Origin: Hyphomicrobiales bacterium
GTDB taxonomy: Bacteria > Pseudomonadota > Alphaproteobacteria > Rhizobiales > Beijerinckiaceae
Direction of reading: 5' to 3'
Length of the DNA stretch: 42,508 bases
NCBI GenBank assembly: GCA_019247605.1
Contig: JAFBAS010000035.1
Span: 1-42,508, forward strand
Notes under the pieces: generated by a model
What the model was told of the DNA's origin: nothing
What the model saw: the letters and a program-made list of their open reading frames with translations, nothing else
The model's database searches: none
Made by a program: the position numbers and the translations under genes
In this document: piece by piece, positions 1 to 8,263 of the stretch
How the letters are laid out: each line of letters opens with the position of its first letter
Position numbering within the stretch: position 1 is the stretch's first letter

Positions 1-317
1 GTCTGGGCTACGCGCTCAAGAAGCGTGGAGCTGATTTTGCCGACGGGCTCGGCATGGCGCATCTCGACAGTTGCAATTTTGGATGTGCGGATGACAGAAC
101 GCGCTGGTAGACCGATGTCCCTGTAGGCAGGCCCAATATCATGGTCGCCGGGCCAACCTCGATTCTCGGCGCTGGTGATCATCACGACCCAAAGAAGCGT
201 TTGCCGGTCCCCGACCGCCGTTCTCGATATAACGAGAGCCGGTCGATGTTGCCTGGTGGTTTTGTCGGTGTAAGGGAAAGGAACGCGGACGATTTGGCCC
301 TGCTCAAAAATCCGCAT
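1..317 (-). CDS. MazF/PemK-family mRNA interferase toxin, 3' end cut by window edge
   Basis: The reading frame starts at the ATG at 317 and stays open to base 1, so the C-terminus is missing (about 105 residues seen). The N-terminus MRIFEQGQIVRVPFPYTD, then RPALVISR and later an SVIRTSKIATVE block are typical of the MazF/PemK fold, whose members are ribosome-independent or ribosome-linked endoribonucleases. The ATG lies inside the end of the antitoxin gene (14-base overlap), the usual antitoxin-first arrangement with translational coupling. The family and the pairing are clear. The RNA target sequence cannot be told, and whether the gene is complete beyond the window is unknown. Confidence 0.85.
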   Translation of the reverse strand, partial: MRIFEQGQIVRVPFPYTDKTTRQHRPALVISRTAVGDRQTLLWVVMITSAENRGWPGDHDIGPAYRDIGLPARSVIRTSKIATVEMRHAEPVGKISSTLLERVAQ

Positions 318-522
318 AGGCCTTACGATCCGCCTCTGAATCCCACTCCTCGAATGTCGCAAACGGATCATCCACGGCGGGGCTTGCCTCCGCTTTAGAC
401 ATGATCACGCGCCCGTTTTCGATCACGTAAACGATCTCATCCCCATTACGAAGCCCGAGCACTTTACGCACCGCCTGAGGGATAGTGGTCTGCGCCTTGC
501 TCGTAATTTTGCTGGAAATCAT
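304..522 (-). CDS. AbrB/MazE-like (PrlF-type) antitoxin
   Basis: A 72-residue protein. Residues 1-46 form a swapped-hairpin AbrB DNA-binding domain (SSKITSKAQTTIPQAVRKVL, then GDEIVYVIENGRVI). The acidic, aromatic tail (DDPFATFEEWDSEADRKAYADF is the region; key residues are the D/E and W/F) is the part that normally wraps and blocks the toxin. It precedes the MazF-like toxin and overlaps it by 14 bases. A perfect palindrome sits 34 bases upstream of its start, so autorepression by the antitoxin or the complex is expected. The family assignment is strong and the autoregulation is inference. Confidence 0.88.
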   Translation of the reverse strand: MISSKITSKAQTTIPQAVRKVLGLRNGDEIVYVIENGRVIMSKAEASPAVDDPFATFEEWDSEADRKAYADF

Positions 523-555
523 GCGTTTTCAGCCTTATCGAAAATCCGACTATAG

Positions 556-574
556 GGTAAGGAATATCCTTACC
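556..574. promoter_or_regulatory. Palindromic operator of the MazEF-like module
   Basis: GGTAAGGA-ATA-TCCTTACC is a perfect inverted repeat with 8-base arms and a 3-base spacer. A minus-strand -10-like TATAGT (554-549) lies immediately next to it, so a bound protein would cover the promoter of the antitoxin gene starting at 522. AbrB-type antitoxins commonly bind such palindromes in their own promoter. No good -35 at normal spacing was found. Confidence 0.6.
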
Positions 575-724
575 ATTTTCAAGAGATCAAAGTGCCGGGT
601 CATAAAAAAACTGCGACGCAGCAGGGCCCGGGCGCTTACCGTCGGATGGCGGCGTGACTAGCTTGCAGTTATTATCGCTGACTTCGTATTTCGCCGCCGC
701 GATAACCGCCAACATTGAGCGCCC

Positions 725-2017
725 ATGACCGACATCGCCACCCGCGTCTATAACCACCAATGGCGGATCGATCCGATCGTGCGCTCCGTGCTCGACACGG
801 ATTTCTACAAGCTTTTGATGGCGCAGACGATCTTTCGTCGACACAAGGAAACGCAGGTCACCTTTGGCATCATCAACCGCACGCAACGCGTGCGGCTCGG
901 CGACCTCGTGGACGAGGGCGCGTTGCGCGAGCAGCTCGATCATGTGCGCGGGCTTTCGCTCTCGCGGGGCGAATCGACCTGGCTGCGCGGCAACACCTTC
1001 TACGGCAAACGGCAGATGTTCGCGCCCGATTTCATGGAATGGCTCGAGCGCTTCCGCTTTCCACCCTATCAGCTGGAAAAGCGTGCCGGCCAATACGAGC
1101 TCGTGTTCGAGGGACCCTGGATCGAGACGACGATGTGGGAAATCCCCGCGCTCGCCATCCTCAACGAGCTGCGCTCACGCGCCGTGCTCGACGGCATGGG
1201 GCGCTTCGAGCTCCAGGTGCTGTATGCGCGCGCCATGACCCGCGTCTGGGAGAAGATCGAGCGGTTGCGCGCGCTCGGTCGGCCGAGCATCGCCGATTTC
1301 GGCACGCGCCGGCGCCATGGCTTCCTGTGGCAGGATTGGTGCGTGCAGGCCATGATGGAAGGGTTGGGTCCGAGCTTTCTCGGCACCTCGAATTGCCTCA
1401 TCGCGCTCCGGCGCGAGGTCGAGGCTGTCGGCACCAACGCGCATGAGCTGCCGATGGTCTACGCGGCGCTCGCCAAGGACGATGAGGCACTCGCCAACGC
1501 CCCTTACGATGTGCTGCGCGACTGGCAGGAGGATTACGACGGCAATCTTCTCGTTATCCTGCCGGATACTTTCGGCACGACGGGGTTCCTGCGCCACGCG
1601 CCCGATTGGGTGTCCCGCTGGACCGGCATCCGCATCGATTCGAAGGAGCCGGTCGCCGGCGGCGAGGAAGCCATTGCCTGGTGGCGCTCGCGCGGACAGG
1701 ACCCCAGGAACAAGCTCGCCATCTTTTCGGATGCGCTCGATGTCGATGCCATCGAGATGGTGCACCGCCACTTCCTCGGCCGCATGCGGCTCGGCTATGG
1801 CTGGGGAACGCTGCTCACCAACGATTTCCGCGGCCTCGCCGATGACGGCGTCCTCGACCCGATCTCGATCGTCTGCAAGGTGAAGGCGGTGAACGGGCGG
1901 CCGGCGGTCAAGCTCTCCGACAATGCGACGAAAGCCATGGGCCCAAAGGACGAGATCGCCCGCTATCGCCGCGTCTTCGAGGCCAAGGAAGAGCCGGCGA
2001 TACCTGTCCTCGTGTGA
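725..2017 (+). CDS. pncB: Nicotinate phosphoribosyltransferase
   Basis: Makes nicotinate mononucleotide from nicotinate, PRPP and ATP in the NAD salvage (Preiss-Handler) pathway in the cytoplasm. The 430-residue length fits the PncB family. Family landmarks include [17 protein letters not shown] near the N-terminus, [10 protein letters not shown] in the middle (the His region phosphorylated during catalysis in this family), SFLGTSN, and FSDALD near the PRPP site. ATG at 725 is the only start that keeps the conserved N-terminus with little extension. The gene stands alone between the toxin-antitoxin pair and the photolyase. Its promoter must lie in 575-724, where no clear box was seen. Confidence 0.96.
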   Translation: MTDIATRVYNHQWRIDPIVRSVLDTDFYKLLMAQTIFRRHKETQVTFGIINRTQRVRLGDLVDEGALREQLDHVRGLSLSRGESTWLRGNTFYGKRQMFAPDFMEWLERFRFPPYQLEKRAGQYELVFEGPWIETTMWEIPALAILNELRSRAVLDGMGRFELQVLYARAMTRVWEKIERLRALGRPSIADFGTRRRHGFLWQDWCVQAMMEGLGPSFLGTSNCLIALRREVEAVGTNAHELPMVYAALAKDDEALANAPYDVLRDWQEDYDGNLLVILPDTFGTTGFLRHAPDWVSRWTGIRIDSKEPVAGGEEAIAWWRSRGQDPRNKLAIFSDALDVDAIEMVHRHFLGRMRLGYGWGTLLTNDFRGLADDGVLDPISIVCKVKAVNGRPAVKLSDNATKAMGPKDEIARYRRVFEAKEEPAIPVLV

Positions 2018-2187
2018 CCGAATGACTGTCGCCGTAGTGCGAAAAAGTGGCGTCGGCTCGGCCGACCCACACGAAACTCATTCGAGGTTTTGGCCGTTGA
2101 ACTCGCCGAACGCTTTGCAGCGCGACCGCTCGGGATTATTTTCTTCGACGTAGTGGAGGCACCCCATGACCGCGCGGCTCTCTTGAA

Positions 2188-3666
2188 ATGAGGTCGCGCA
2201 CGGCAAGGCAATCTGCCCCTCCTCCCGCGATCGTCTGGTTTCGCGATGATCTGCGGCTGGCCGACAATCCGGCCCTCGACGCAGCCGTCGCGAGCGGGGC
2301 GCCCCTCATCTGCGCTTATGTGGAAGACGAGGAGAGCGACGGCTTGCGGTCGCTTGGGGGCGCCGCCAAATGGTGGCTTCACGGCGCGCTCGAAGACCTT
2401 CAGGCTTCGCTTCGTCATCTCGGTGGCGAGCTCGTCATCATGCGCGGCGCGTCGGCGCAGCTTCTCGAGCGTCTCGCCATCGAGACAGGCGCGAGCTCCC
2501 TCTTCAGGAACCGGCGCTATGACGGCGCGAGCCGCGCGATCGATGCGAAGCTCGAGGCGGCGTTGACGGCACGCGGCGTCACCGTCGAAAGCTTCGGCGC
2601 GAATCTTCTGCACGAACCGTGGACGCTCGAGACCTCGTCCGGCGAACCCTTTCGGGTCTTCACCCCTTTCTGGCGTGCGGCAAGAGCGGTGGGCGATCCC
2701 GCAGCGCCGCTGCCGGCACCCGGGGGGCTGAGCAGGCACGCCCTTCCCGAGACTCTCAATGGGCTCCTCTGCACGCTCGCAAGCCTCAAGCTCGAGCCGC
2801 ATGCGCCGGACTGGGCGGGAGGCTTAAGGAAGGCGTGGACCCGCGGCGAGACGGCGGGCCAGGCCCGGCTCACGGCTTTCATCGAAGATGGGCTCGGCGG
2901 ATACGCACGCGATCGAGACCGTCCCGACAAGCCCTCGACGTCACGCCTCTCACCTTATTTGCGCTTCGGCAATCTATCGCCGCGGCAAGTATGGCACGCG
3001 GCCGCGACGGCTGTGTCGAGCGGCGCTTCCCAAGCGAGCCAACGCGATCTCGACAAGTTTCTGGCCGAGCTCGGCTGGCGCGAGTTCAGCTACCATCTCT
3101 TGTTTCATAACCCTGCATTGGCGAGCGAGAACTTCAACGCGCGTTTCGACCGCATGCCCTGGCGCCGCGATCCGCGCGCCCTGCGCGCCTGGCAGCGTGG
3201 ACTCACGGGGTATCCGCTCGTCGATGCGGGCATGCGCCAGCTTTGGTCGACGGGGTGGATGCATAACCGCGTGCGCATGGTGACGGCGTCTTTCCTCATC
3301 AAGCATCTCCTCATTGATTGGCGGGAAGGCGAGCGCTGGTTCTGGGACACGCTCGTCGATGCCGACCCGGCAAACAACCCCGCAAGCTGGCAATGGGTGG
3401 CGGGCTCAGGAGCGGATGCGGCTCCTTTCTTCCGGGTGTTCAATCCCGTGTTGCAGGGACAGAAATTCGACCCGCAAGCACGTTACGCCAAGCAGTTCGT
3501 CCCCGAGCTTGCGTCCGTCCCCGCCGAGCTCGTCCACCGATCGGCCGCAGACCCCGGCGACGAGCTGCTGTTCGATCCCCCGAAGACGTCTTATCCGCCG
3601 CCGATCGTGGAGCATGGAGAAGCTCGGCAACGCGCACTTGCGGCTTTTCAGAGCATCCGCCAGTGA
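2188..3666 (+). CDS. phrB: Deoxyribodipyrimidine photo-lyase (CPD photolyase)
   Basis: Light-driven repair of UV-induced cyclobutane pyrimidine dimers. Residues 15-150 form the N-terminal alpha/beta antenna domain (IVWFRDDLRLADNPALDAA). Residues 220-490 are the helical FAD-binding domain, with WMHNRVRMVTASFL and NPASWQWVAGSGADAAPFF, the classic class I photolyase signature. The 492-residue length is normal. Start ATG at 2188 sits just before the conserved sheet. A single-gene unit is likely, since the next gene (ddl) is convergent. A cryptochrome role cannot be excluded from sequence alone, but the photolyase call is preferred. Confidence 0.95.
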   Translation: MRSRTARQSAPPPAIVWFRDDLRLADNPALDAAVASGAPLICAYVEDEESDGLRSLGGAAKWWLHGALEDLQASLRHLGGELVIMRGASAQLLERLAIETGASSLFRNRRYDGASRAIDAKLEAALTARGVTVESFGANLLHEPWTLETSSGEPFRVFTPFWRAARAVGDPAAPLPAPGGLSRHALPETLNGLLCTLASLKLEPHAPDWAGGLRKAWTRGETAGQARLTAFIEDGLGGYARDRDRPDKPSTSRLSPYLRFGNLSPRQVWHAAATAVSSGASQASQRDLDKFLAELGWREFSYHLLFHNPALASENFNARFDRMPWRRDPRALRAWQRGLTGYPLVDAGMRQLWSTGWMHNRVRMVTASFLIKHLLIDWREGERWFWDTLVDADPANNPASWQWVAGSGADAAPFFRVFNPVLQGQKFDPQARYAKQFVPELASVPAELVHRSAADPGDELLFDPPKTSYPPPIVEHGEARQRALAAFQSIRQ

Positions 3667-3777
3667 CTTTCCTGCGAAAGGTGGTGGCGAAAGCGTTCAG
3701 CCGTGCTCAAGCTTCGCGCCGGGCGGGTGCCTCTGCGCAGAGTTCGAATTCCGCTATGGGATATCCTGGGCACGAAA

Positions 3778-4857
3778 TTAGCCCACTCCTTTTCGACCGC
3801 GCGCGAGCGCGTGACGAACGAGGCGGTCTACGAGCTCCGAATAGCTGACGCCGCTCGCCTCGAAGGCCTTGGGATACATGCTGATCTTGGTAAAGCCGGG
3901 AAGCGTGTTCACCTCGTTGAGCAAGAGTTCGCCGTCCTCACGAAGGAAGAAATCGATGCGCGCCATGCCCTCGCATGAAAGCGTCCGGAAGGCTTCAGAC
4001 GAAAGTTCGCGTACCGCTTTGCCAATCCTGGGCGGTAACTCGGCGGGCACCTTGATCTCCGCTCCGTCCTTGTCGAGATATTTGGCCTCGTAGCTGTAAA
4101 AGGCGTGACGGTTGGTGGGCACGATCTCGCCCGGAACTGAGACGAGGAGGGAACCGTCCTCCGCTTCGAGCACGCCGCATTCGATCTCGCGTCCGCGCAC
4201 AAATTCCTCAACGAGGATCTTGTGGTCATGCCGGAAGGCTTCGGCGACTGCTTTCGCGAACTCTTCTTCGGTCCCCGCTTTGCCAACTCCGACCGAGGAG
4301 CCGAGGCGCGCCGGCTTCACGAAGACCGGCCGGCCAAGTTCCGCGATGACGTCTTTAAAAGACGGTGCATCGCCAAAGGTTAAGCTTAGAAATTTCGGAA
4401 TGGGAAGCCCGCGCTCGCGCATTAGGCGTTTGGCCGCGTTCTTGTCCATTGCGAGGGCCGAGCCGAGCACGCCCGATCCCACATAAGGCACCCCGGCGAG
4501 CTCAGCCGCCCCCTGAACGGTTCCGTCCTCGCCAAAGGGCCCATGTAGCACCGGGAAAAGTATGTCGACCATAAGCGACAGGTCTGCTGGGCCACTCTCT
4601 TCAGGCATAACTATCATGCGTCCGCTACCGCCTGGAACGAGCGCGACGCGAGGCCCGTGATCCGGAACCGAGGTCGGAAATTCGCCATCCCGCAGCGTAC
4701 AAAGTAGCCAGGCGCCGGCGCGCGTAATCGCAATCGGCATAACTTCGTAGCGTTTAGGATCAAGCGCGCGAAAGACATTGCCGGCCGAGAGCACGGAGAC
4801 GTCATGCTCGGCGGAACGGCCACCGAACAGAAGGGCGACTCGAAGCCTTCGTCCCAT
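3778..4857 (-). CDS. ddl: D-alanine--D-alanine ligase
   Basis: ATP-grasp enzyme joining two D-Ala for peptidoglycan precursors. The ATG at 4857 (MGRRLRVALLFGGRSAEHDVS) is chosen because the family starts at this strand with the GG..EH.VS motif; the open frame runs 76 codons further upstream, into ilvD. The product is 359 residues. Other landmarks are EIECGVLE and the C-terminal GMARIDFF followed by LLNEVNTLPGFT, which carries the metal-binding Glu and Asn. It follows ilvD by 53 bases on the same strand, so co-transcription is possible. It lies outside a division (dcw) cluster, so it may be a second Ddl; this window cannot tell. Confidence 0.93.
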   Translation of the reverse strand: MGRRLRVALLFGGRSAEHDVSVLSAGNVFRALDPKRYEVMPIAITRAGAWLLCTLRDGEFPTSVPDHGPRVALVPGGSGRMIVMPEESGPADLSLMVDILFPVLHGPFGEDGTVQGAAELAGVPYVGSGVLGSALAMDKNAAKRLMRERGLPIPKFLSLTFGDAPSFKDVIAELGRPVFVKPARLGSSVGVGKAGTEEEFAKAVAEAFRHDHKILVEEFVRGREIECGVLEAEDGSLLVSVPGEIVPTNRHAFYSYEAKYLDKDGAEIKVPAELPPRIGKAVRELSSEAFRTLSCEGMARIDFFLREDGELLLNEVNTLPGFTKISMYPKAFEASGVSYSELVDRLVRHALARGRKGVG

Positions 4858-4910
4858 TCCACTCTCCAGATTCGCGGCTTCACCGCCTTCGCAAGCTCTT
4901 TTAGCCGGGC

Positions 4911-6653
4911 TCAAGCATCGAGCGGCCAGTGGACGTTCCCCGAATGGGTCACCGCGCCCTTGTTCGCGGGGCCGACCGCATTGGCGTATTTTTCGAGAAC
5001 GCCGCCAAGCTTCCTTGGGCGGGCGCGCGCGACCGCGTTGCGGCGCTTTTCCATCTCCTTCTCGTCGATCTCGAGACGGATCCAAGCTTCGCTTGGCCGC
5101 GCGTCGATCGAGATCACGTCGCCGTCACGGACCAGTCCGATCGGGCCGCCTGCGGCGGCCTCTGGGCTCGCATAACCGATGCACAGCCCGCGCGTCGCGC
5201 CGGAGAAGCGCCCGTCCGTGAGCAACGCCACCTTTTCACCCATGCCCTGCCCGTAGATGAGCGCGGTGATGCCGAGCATCTCGCGCATGCCCGGGCCGCC
5301 GCGGGGCCCCTCGTTTCGGATGATGATCACGTCGCCCTCGCGATAGAGCCGCTTCTGCACCGCCTCCTGGCAAGCTTCCTCGCCATCGAAGACGCGCGCC
5401 GGCCCGCGATGGGTCAGGGATTTGAGCCCCGCCGTCTTGAGCACGGCGCCATCGGGGCAAAAATTGCCCTTGAGAATAGTGAGCCCGCCGGTGCGCGCGA
5501 TTGGCGCGTCATGAGGTTTCACGATCTCTCCATCCGCGGCTCTCGAAGAAGCGAGCGCTTCGGCGAGGCTTTGGCCCGTGAAGGTCAAGGTGTCGCCATG
5601 AATGAAGCCGCCACGCAAGAGCTCGGCCAGGATCACCGGCGCGCCGCCGATCTCGAAGACATCGCGCGCCAGATATTTTCCGCCCGGCTGCAGATTGCCG
5701 ATGAGGGGCGTGCGTGCGAAGACCGCCGCGACGTCGTCCATGCCGAAGAGTATGCCGGCTTCGTTGGCGATCGCTGGAATGTGGAGCACCGCATTGGTCG
5801 AGCCGCCGGTCGCGGCGACGATCGCAGCCGCATTCTCGAGCGCCTCGCGCGTGACGATGTCGCGCGGGAGCGGCCATTGCCACTCGACCGCTTGCATCAG
5901 CGCCTTGCCGGCCTCGCGCAAAAGCGGCGCGCGCTGAGAGAAAACGGCCGGGATCATCGAGGAGCCGAGCGGGGCAAGGCCGAGCGCCTCGGACACCATG
6001 CCCATGGTGTTCGCCGTGAACTGGCCTGGGCAGGAGCCGGCGGTCGGCAAGCAGGCATGGCTCAAGGCGTCGAGCTCCGCCATCGACACCGACCCGGCGA
6101 TGACGCCGCCGATCGCCTCGTAAGTGTCGATCACGGTCTTGTCGGTGCCGCGCACGCGGCCCGGCAAGGCCGCCCCGCCATGCATGAAGACGGAGGGCAC
6201 GTTGCACCTCACCATGCCCATCATCAGGCCGGGCAGGTTCTTGTCGCAACCGCCGATGCCGAAGATGCCGTCGAACTGGTGGCCGCGCACACTCGCTTCC
6301 ACACTGTCGGCGATGAGCTCGCGCGACACGAGCGAGAAGCGCATCCCCGAATGCGCCATGGACAGGCCATCCGAGACCGAGACCACAGGGCATTCATGCG
6401 CCATGCCACCCCCGGCGTAGATGCCGGTCTTGGCGTGACCTGCCTGGTCGGCGAGGTTGAGATTACAGGGGCTCATCTCGCCGCCGGTGTGGAAAACCCC
6501 GACATGCGGCCGCTCGATCTCGGCATCCGATTGCCCGAGCGCCAGGAGGAAGCTTCGCGTGGTCGCGCGGATCACGCCGTCATAGATGGTGCGTGAGCGC
6601 TGGCGCGCCGGCTTCGTTGCGGGGCGCTTAGGACGGGGCTTGTGAGAGGGCAT
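4911..6653 (-). CDS. ilvD: Dihydroxy-acid dehydratase
   Basis: Iron-sulfur dehydratase making the 2-keto acid precursors of valine, leucine and isoleucine (also needed for pantothenate). The three Fe-S cysteines sit in EMSPCNLNLADQ, GGCDKNLPG and GSCPGQFTANT. The C-terminal part shows GRFSGATRGLCIGYASPEA. ATG at 6653 (MPSHKPRPKRP) gives 580 residues. The frame continues 24 codons upstream into a run of 7-base repeats that is unlikely to be coding. It is followed at 53 bases by ddl. The upstream gap to rimK is 140 bases and holds the repeat array. Confidence 0.96.
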   Translation of the reverse strand: MPSHKPRPKRPATKPARQRSRTIYDGVIRATTRSFLLALGQSDAEIERPHVGVFHTGGEMSPCNLNLADQAGHAKTGIYAGGGMAHECPVVSVSDGLSMAHSGMRFSLVSRELIADSVEASVRGHQFDGIFGIGGCDKNLPGLMMGMVRCNVPSVFMHGGAALPGRVRGTDKTVIDTYEAIGGVIAGSVSMAELDALSHACLPTAGSCPGQFTANTMGMVSEALGLAPLGSSMIPAVFSQRAPLLREAGKALMQAVEWQWPLPRDIVTREALENAAAIVAATGGSTNAVLHIPAIANEAGILFGMDDVAAVFARTPLIGNLQPGGKYLARDVFEIGGAPVILAELLRGGFIHGDTLTFTGQSLAEALASSRAADGEIVKPHDAPIARTGGLTILKGNFCPDGAVLKTAGLKSLTHRGPARVFDGEEACQEAVQKRLYREGDVIIIRNEGPRGGPGMREMLGITALIYGQGMGEKVALLTDGRFSGATRGLCIGYASPEAAAGGPIGLVRDGDVISIDARPSEAWIRLEIDEKEMEKRRNAVARARPRKLGGVLEKYANAVGPANKGAVTHSGNVHWPLDA

Positions 6654-6730
6654 ATGTGTAGCTGCTCTGAAGGCTAAGCGGGAGGAGTGAAGAGTGAAGA
6701 GTGGCAAGCTCAGCTCACGTCTCACCGCTC

Positions 6731-6793
6731 ACTATTCACTATTCACTCTTCACTATTCACTATTCACTATTCACTATTCACTATTCACTCTTT
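6731..6793. repeat. Tandem 7-base repeat (ACTATTC)n upstream of ilvD
   Basis: Nine near-perfect copies in a row: seven of ACTATTC, with ACTCTTC at the third and ACTCTTT at the ninth. The region 6684-6705 carries the complementary strand of the same unit (agtgaagagtgaagagtg), so the two blocks can pair as a long imperfect hairpin. It lies between the 3' end of the rimK-like gene and the ilvD start, and its AT-rich composition contrasts with the GC-rich surroundings. Confidence 0.85.
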
Positions 6794-8263
6794 TCACGCA
6801 TCGATCCGCTTGATGAACCATTTGAGCAGCTTCTCCCAAATCTCGTCCTTCCCGCAGAGGTCCTCGACCCCGTGCTCGAGATTGGGATTGTCGTTGATCT
6901 CGATCACGACCACGCCCTCGGGCGTTTCCTTCAGATCGACCCCGTAGAGCCCGTCTCCGATGGTGCGCGCCGCGCTGACCGCGACCTCGATCACCTTCGG
7001 CGGCGCGTCGGCGAGCGGCACCGTCTTGAAGCGGCCCTCCTTCGGCGCGGAGCCGTTCTCATGCTTCACGATCTGCCAATGCCCTTTGAACATCATGTAC
7101 TGGCAGATGAAGAGCGGCTCGCCCTCGAGAATGCCGACGCGCCAATCGAAACTCGTCGGCATGAATTTCTGTGCGATCAGAAGGTCGGTGTCCTCGTAGA
7201 GCTCGTCGAAGAGCTTGCGCAGATCTTTTTCGGTCTCGACCTTGTGCACGCCGCGCGAGAAGGAGCCGTCGGGGATCTTGACCACGAGTGGCAAGCCAAG
7301 CTCGGCGACGGCCTTGGGCAAATCCTCTTCGGCGGCAAGCATCACGGTTTGCGGCATCGGCACGTTGTTCGCCGCCATGCGCTCCATGAGGTAGACCTTG
7401 TTGGTGCAGCGGATCATCGAGATCGGGTCGTCGATGACCGGCATGCCTTCCTGCGCGGCGCGGCGTGCAAAACGGTAGGTATGGTTGTCGATCGAGGTTG
7501 TCTCGCGGATGAAGAGCGCGTCGAACTCGGCAAGCTCGGAGAGATCCTTCTTGGTGATCGGCTCGATGTCGACGGACAGACGTTCCCCCACTTTGCCGAG
7601 ATATTTGAGCGTCTCGACGTTCGAGGGCGGCAGGACCTCCTCGGGATCGTGCAGCACGGCGAGCGAGTAGCGTGCCGGCTGGCGCGCTTTTGGATCGCGC
7701 CATTCGCGCTTCGTGTGAGCGTGCAACGCATCGCGGAAGAACTGCGTCTCATCGGCGTCGAGCTTGACGATCGGCCGAGGCCTTATCTTCTCGATCGAGG
7801 CCCAGGCGCCGGAGGGCACGGCATCGACATCGATCGAGACCTCGATGGCGGGACAACGGTACCAATCGAACAAAAGCTTGCCGAAGCTCTCGAAACCGGT
7901 TTCGCGCACGAGGCCGAAGCAGATGAGAATCCGGCACTGGGCTTTCTGCAGCCCAGACTTCGCGTAGCAGCGGTTGAGCGCGTCCTCGAGCTCTGGGATT
8001 GCGTGCTCGTAAAGCTTGGCCTCCCGAAGCTCGAGCATGGTTTGCACCTCGGGCAGCACCCGGTGGCCGCGAGCCTCCCCGAGGAGCGAGGCGTAGTAGC
8101 CCTTCGATTGATAGGCGTAGGAGCGCGACAGGTTCACGACCTTGGCACGTTCCGTCTCGAACAGTTTGGGGCGGGCGATGTATTCGGAGGTGGTGATCAC
8201 CTTGTGCGGCGTGTCGGCGTTCGGGAAGTCCTTGAGGTTGTCGACGACGATGACCCAGCTCAT
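6794..8263 (-). CDS. RimK-family ATP-grasp ligase with RLAN-type N-terminal domain
   Basis: A 489-residue protein. The N-terminal ~270 residues match the RimK-like ATP-grasp N-terminal (RLAN) type (MSWVIVVDNLKDFPNADTP start; QSKGYYASLLGEARGHRVLP). The C-terminal ~200 residues are ATP-grasp: VVKIPDGSFSRGVHKV, then DWRVGILEGEPLF, and the metal-binding VVIEINDNPNLEHG. Such enzymes join a carboxylate to an amine using ATP, typically adding amino acids to a protein or peptide. The substrate here is unknown. The ATG overlaps the last 4 bases of the upstream GNAT/C39 gene, so the two are translationally coupled. The domain call is firm and the function is open. Confidence 0.88.
   Translation of the reverse strand: MSWVIVVDNLKDFPNADTPHKVITTSEYIARPKLFETERAKVVNLSRSYAYQSKGYYASLLGEARGHRVLPEVQTMLELREAKLYEHAIPELEDALNRCYAKSGLQKAQCRILICFGLVRETGFESFGKLLFDWYRCPAIEVSIDVDAVPSGAWASIEKIRPRPIVKLDADETQFFRDALHAHTKREWRDPKARQPARYSLAVLHDPEEVLPPSNVETLKYLGKVGERLSVDIEPITKKDLSELAEFDALFIRETTSIDNHTYRFARRAAQEGMPVIDDPISMIRCTNKVYLMERMAANNVPMPQTVMLAAEEDLPKAVAELGLPLVVKIPDGSFSRGVHKVETEKDLRKLFDELYEDTDLLIAQKFMPTSFDWRVGILEGEPLFICQYMMFKGHWQIVKHENGSAPKEGRFKTVPLADAPPKVIEVAVSAARTIGDGLYGVDLKETPEGVVVIEINDNPNLEHGVEDLCGKDEIWEKLLKWFIKRIDA

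Noticed and set aside
4858-5085. Upstream extension of the ddl reading frame
   Set aside because: It overlaps the ilvD 3' end and has no ATP-grasp similarity; the start at 4857 matches the family.
4929-6596. 555-codon plus-strand open frame opposite ilvD
   Set aside because: Antisense shadow of a clear ilvD gene in GC-rich DNA; its product is Arg/His/Ala-rich with no recognisable domain.
6731-6793. Repeat array considered as CRISPR
   Set aside because: The 7-base units are tandem with no spacers, and no cas genes are present.
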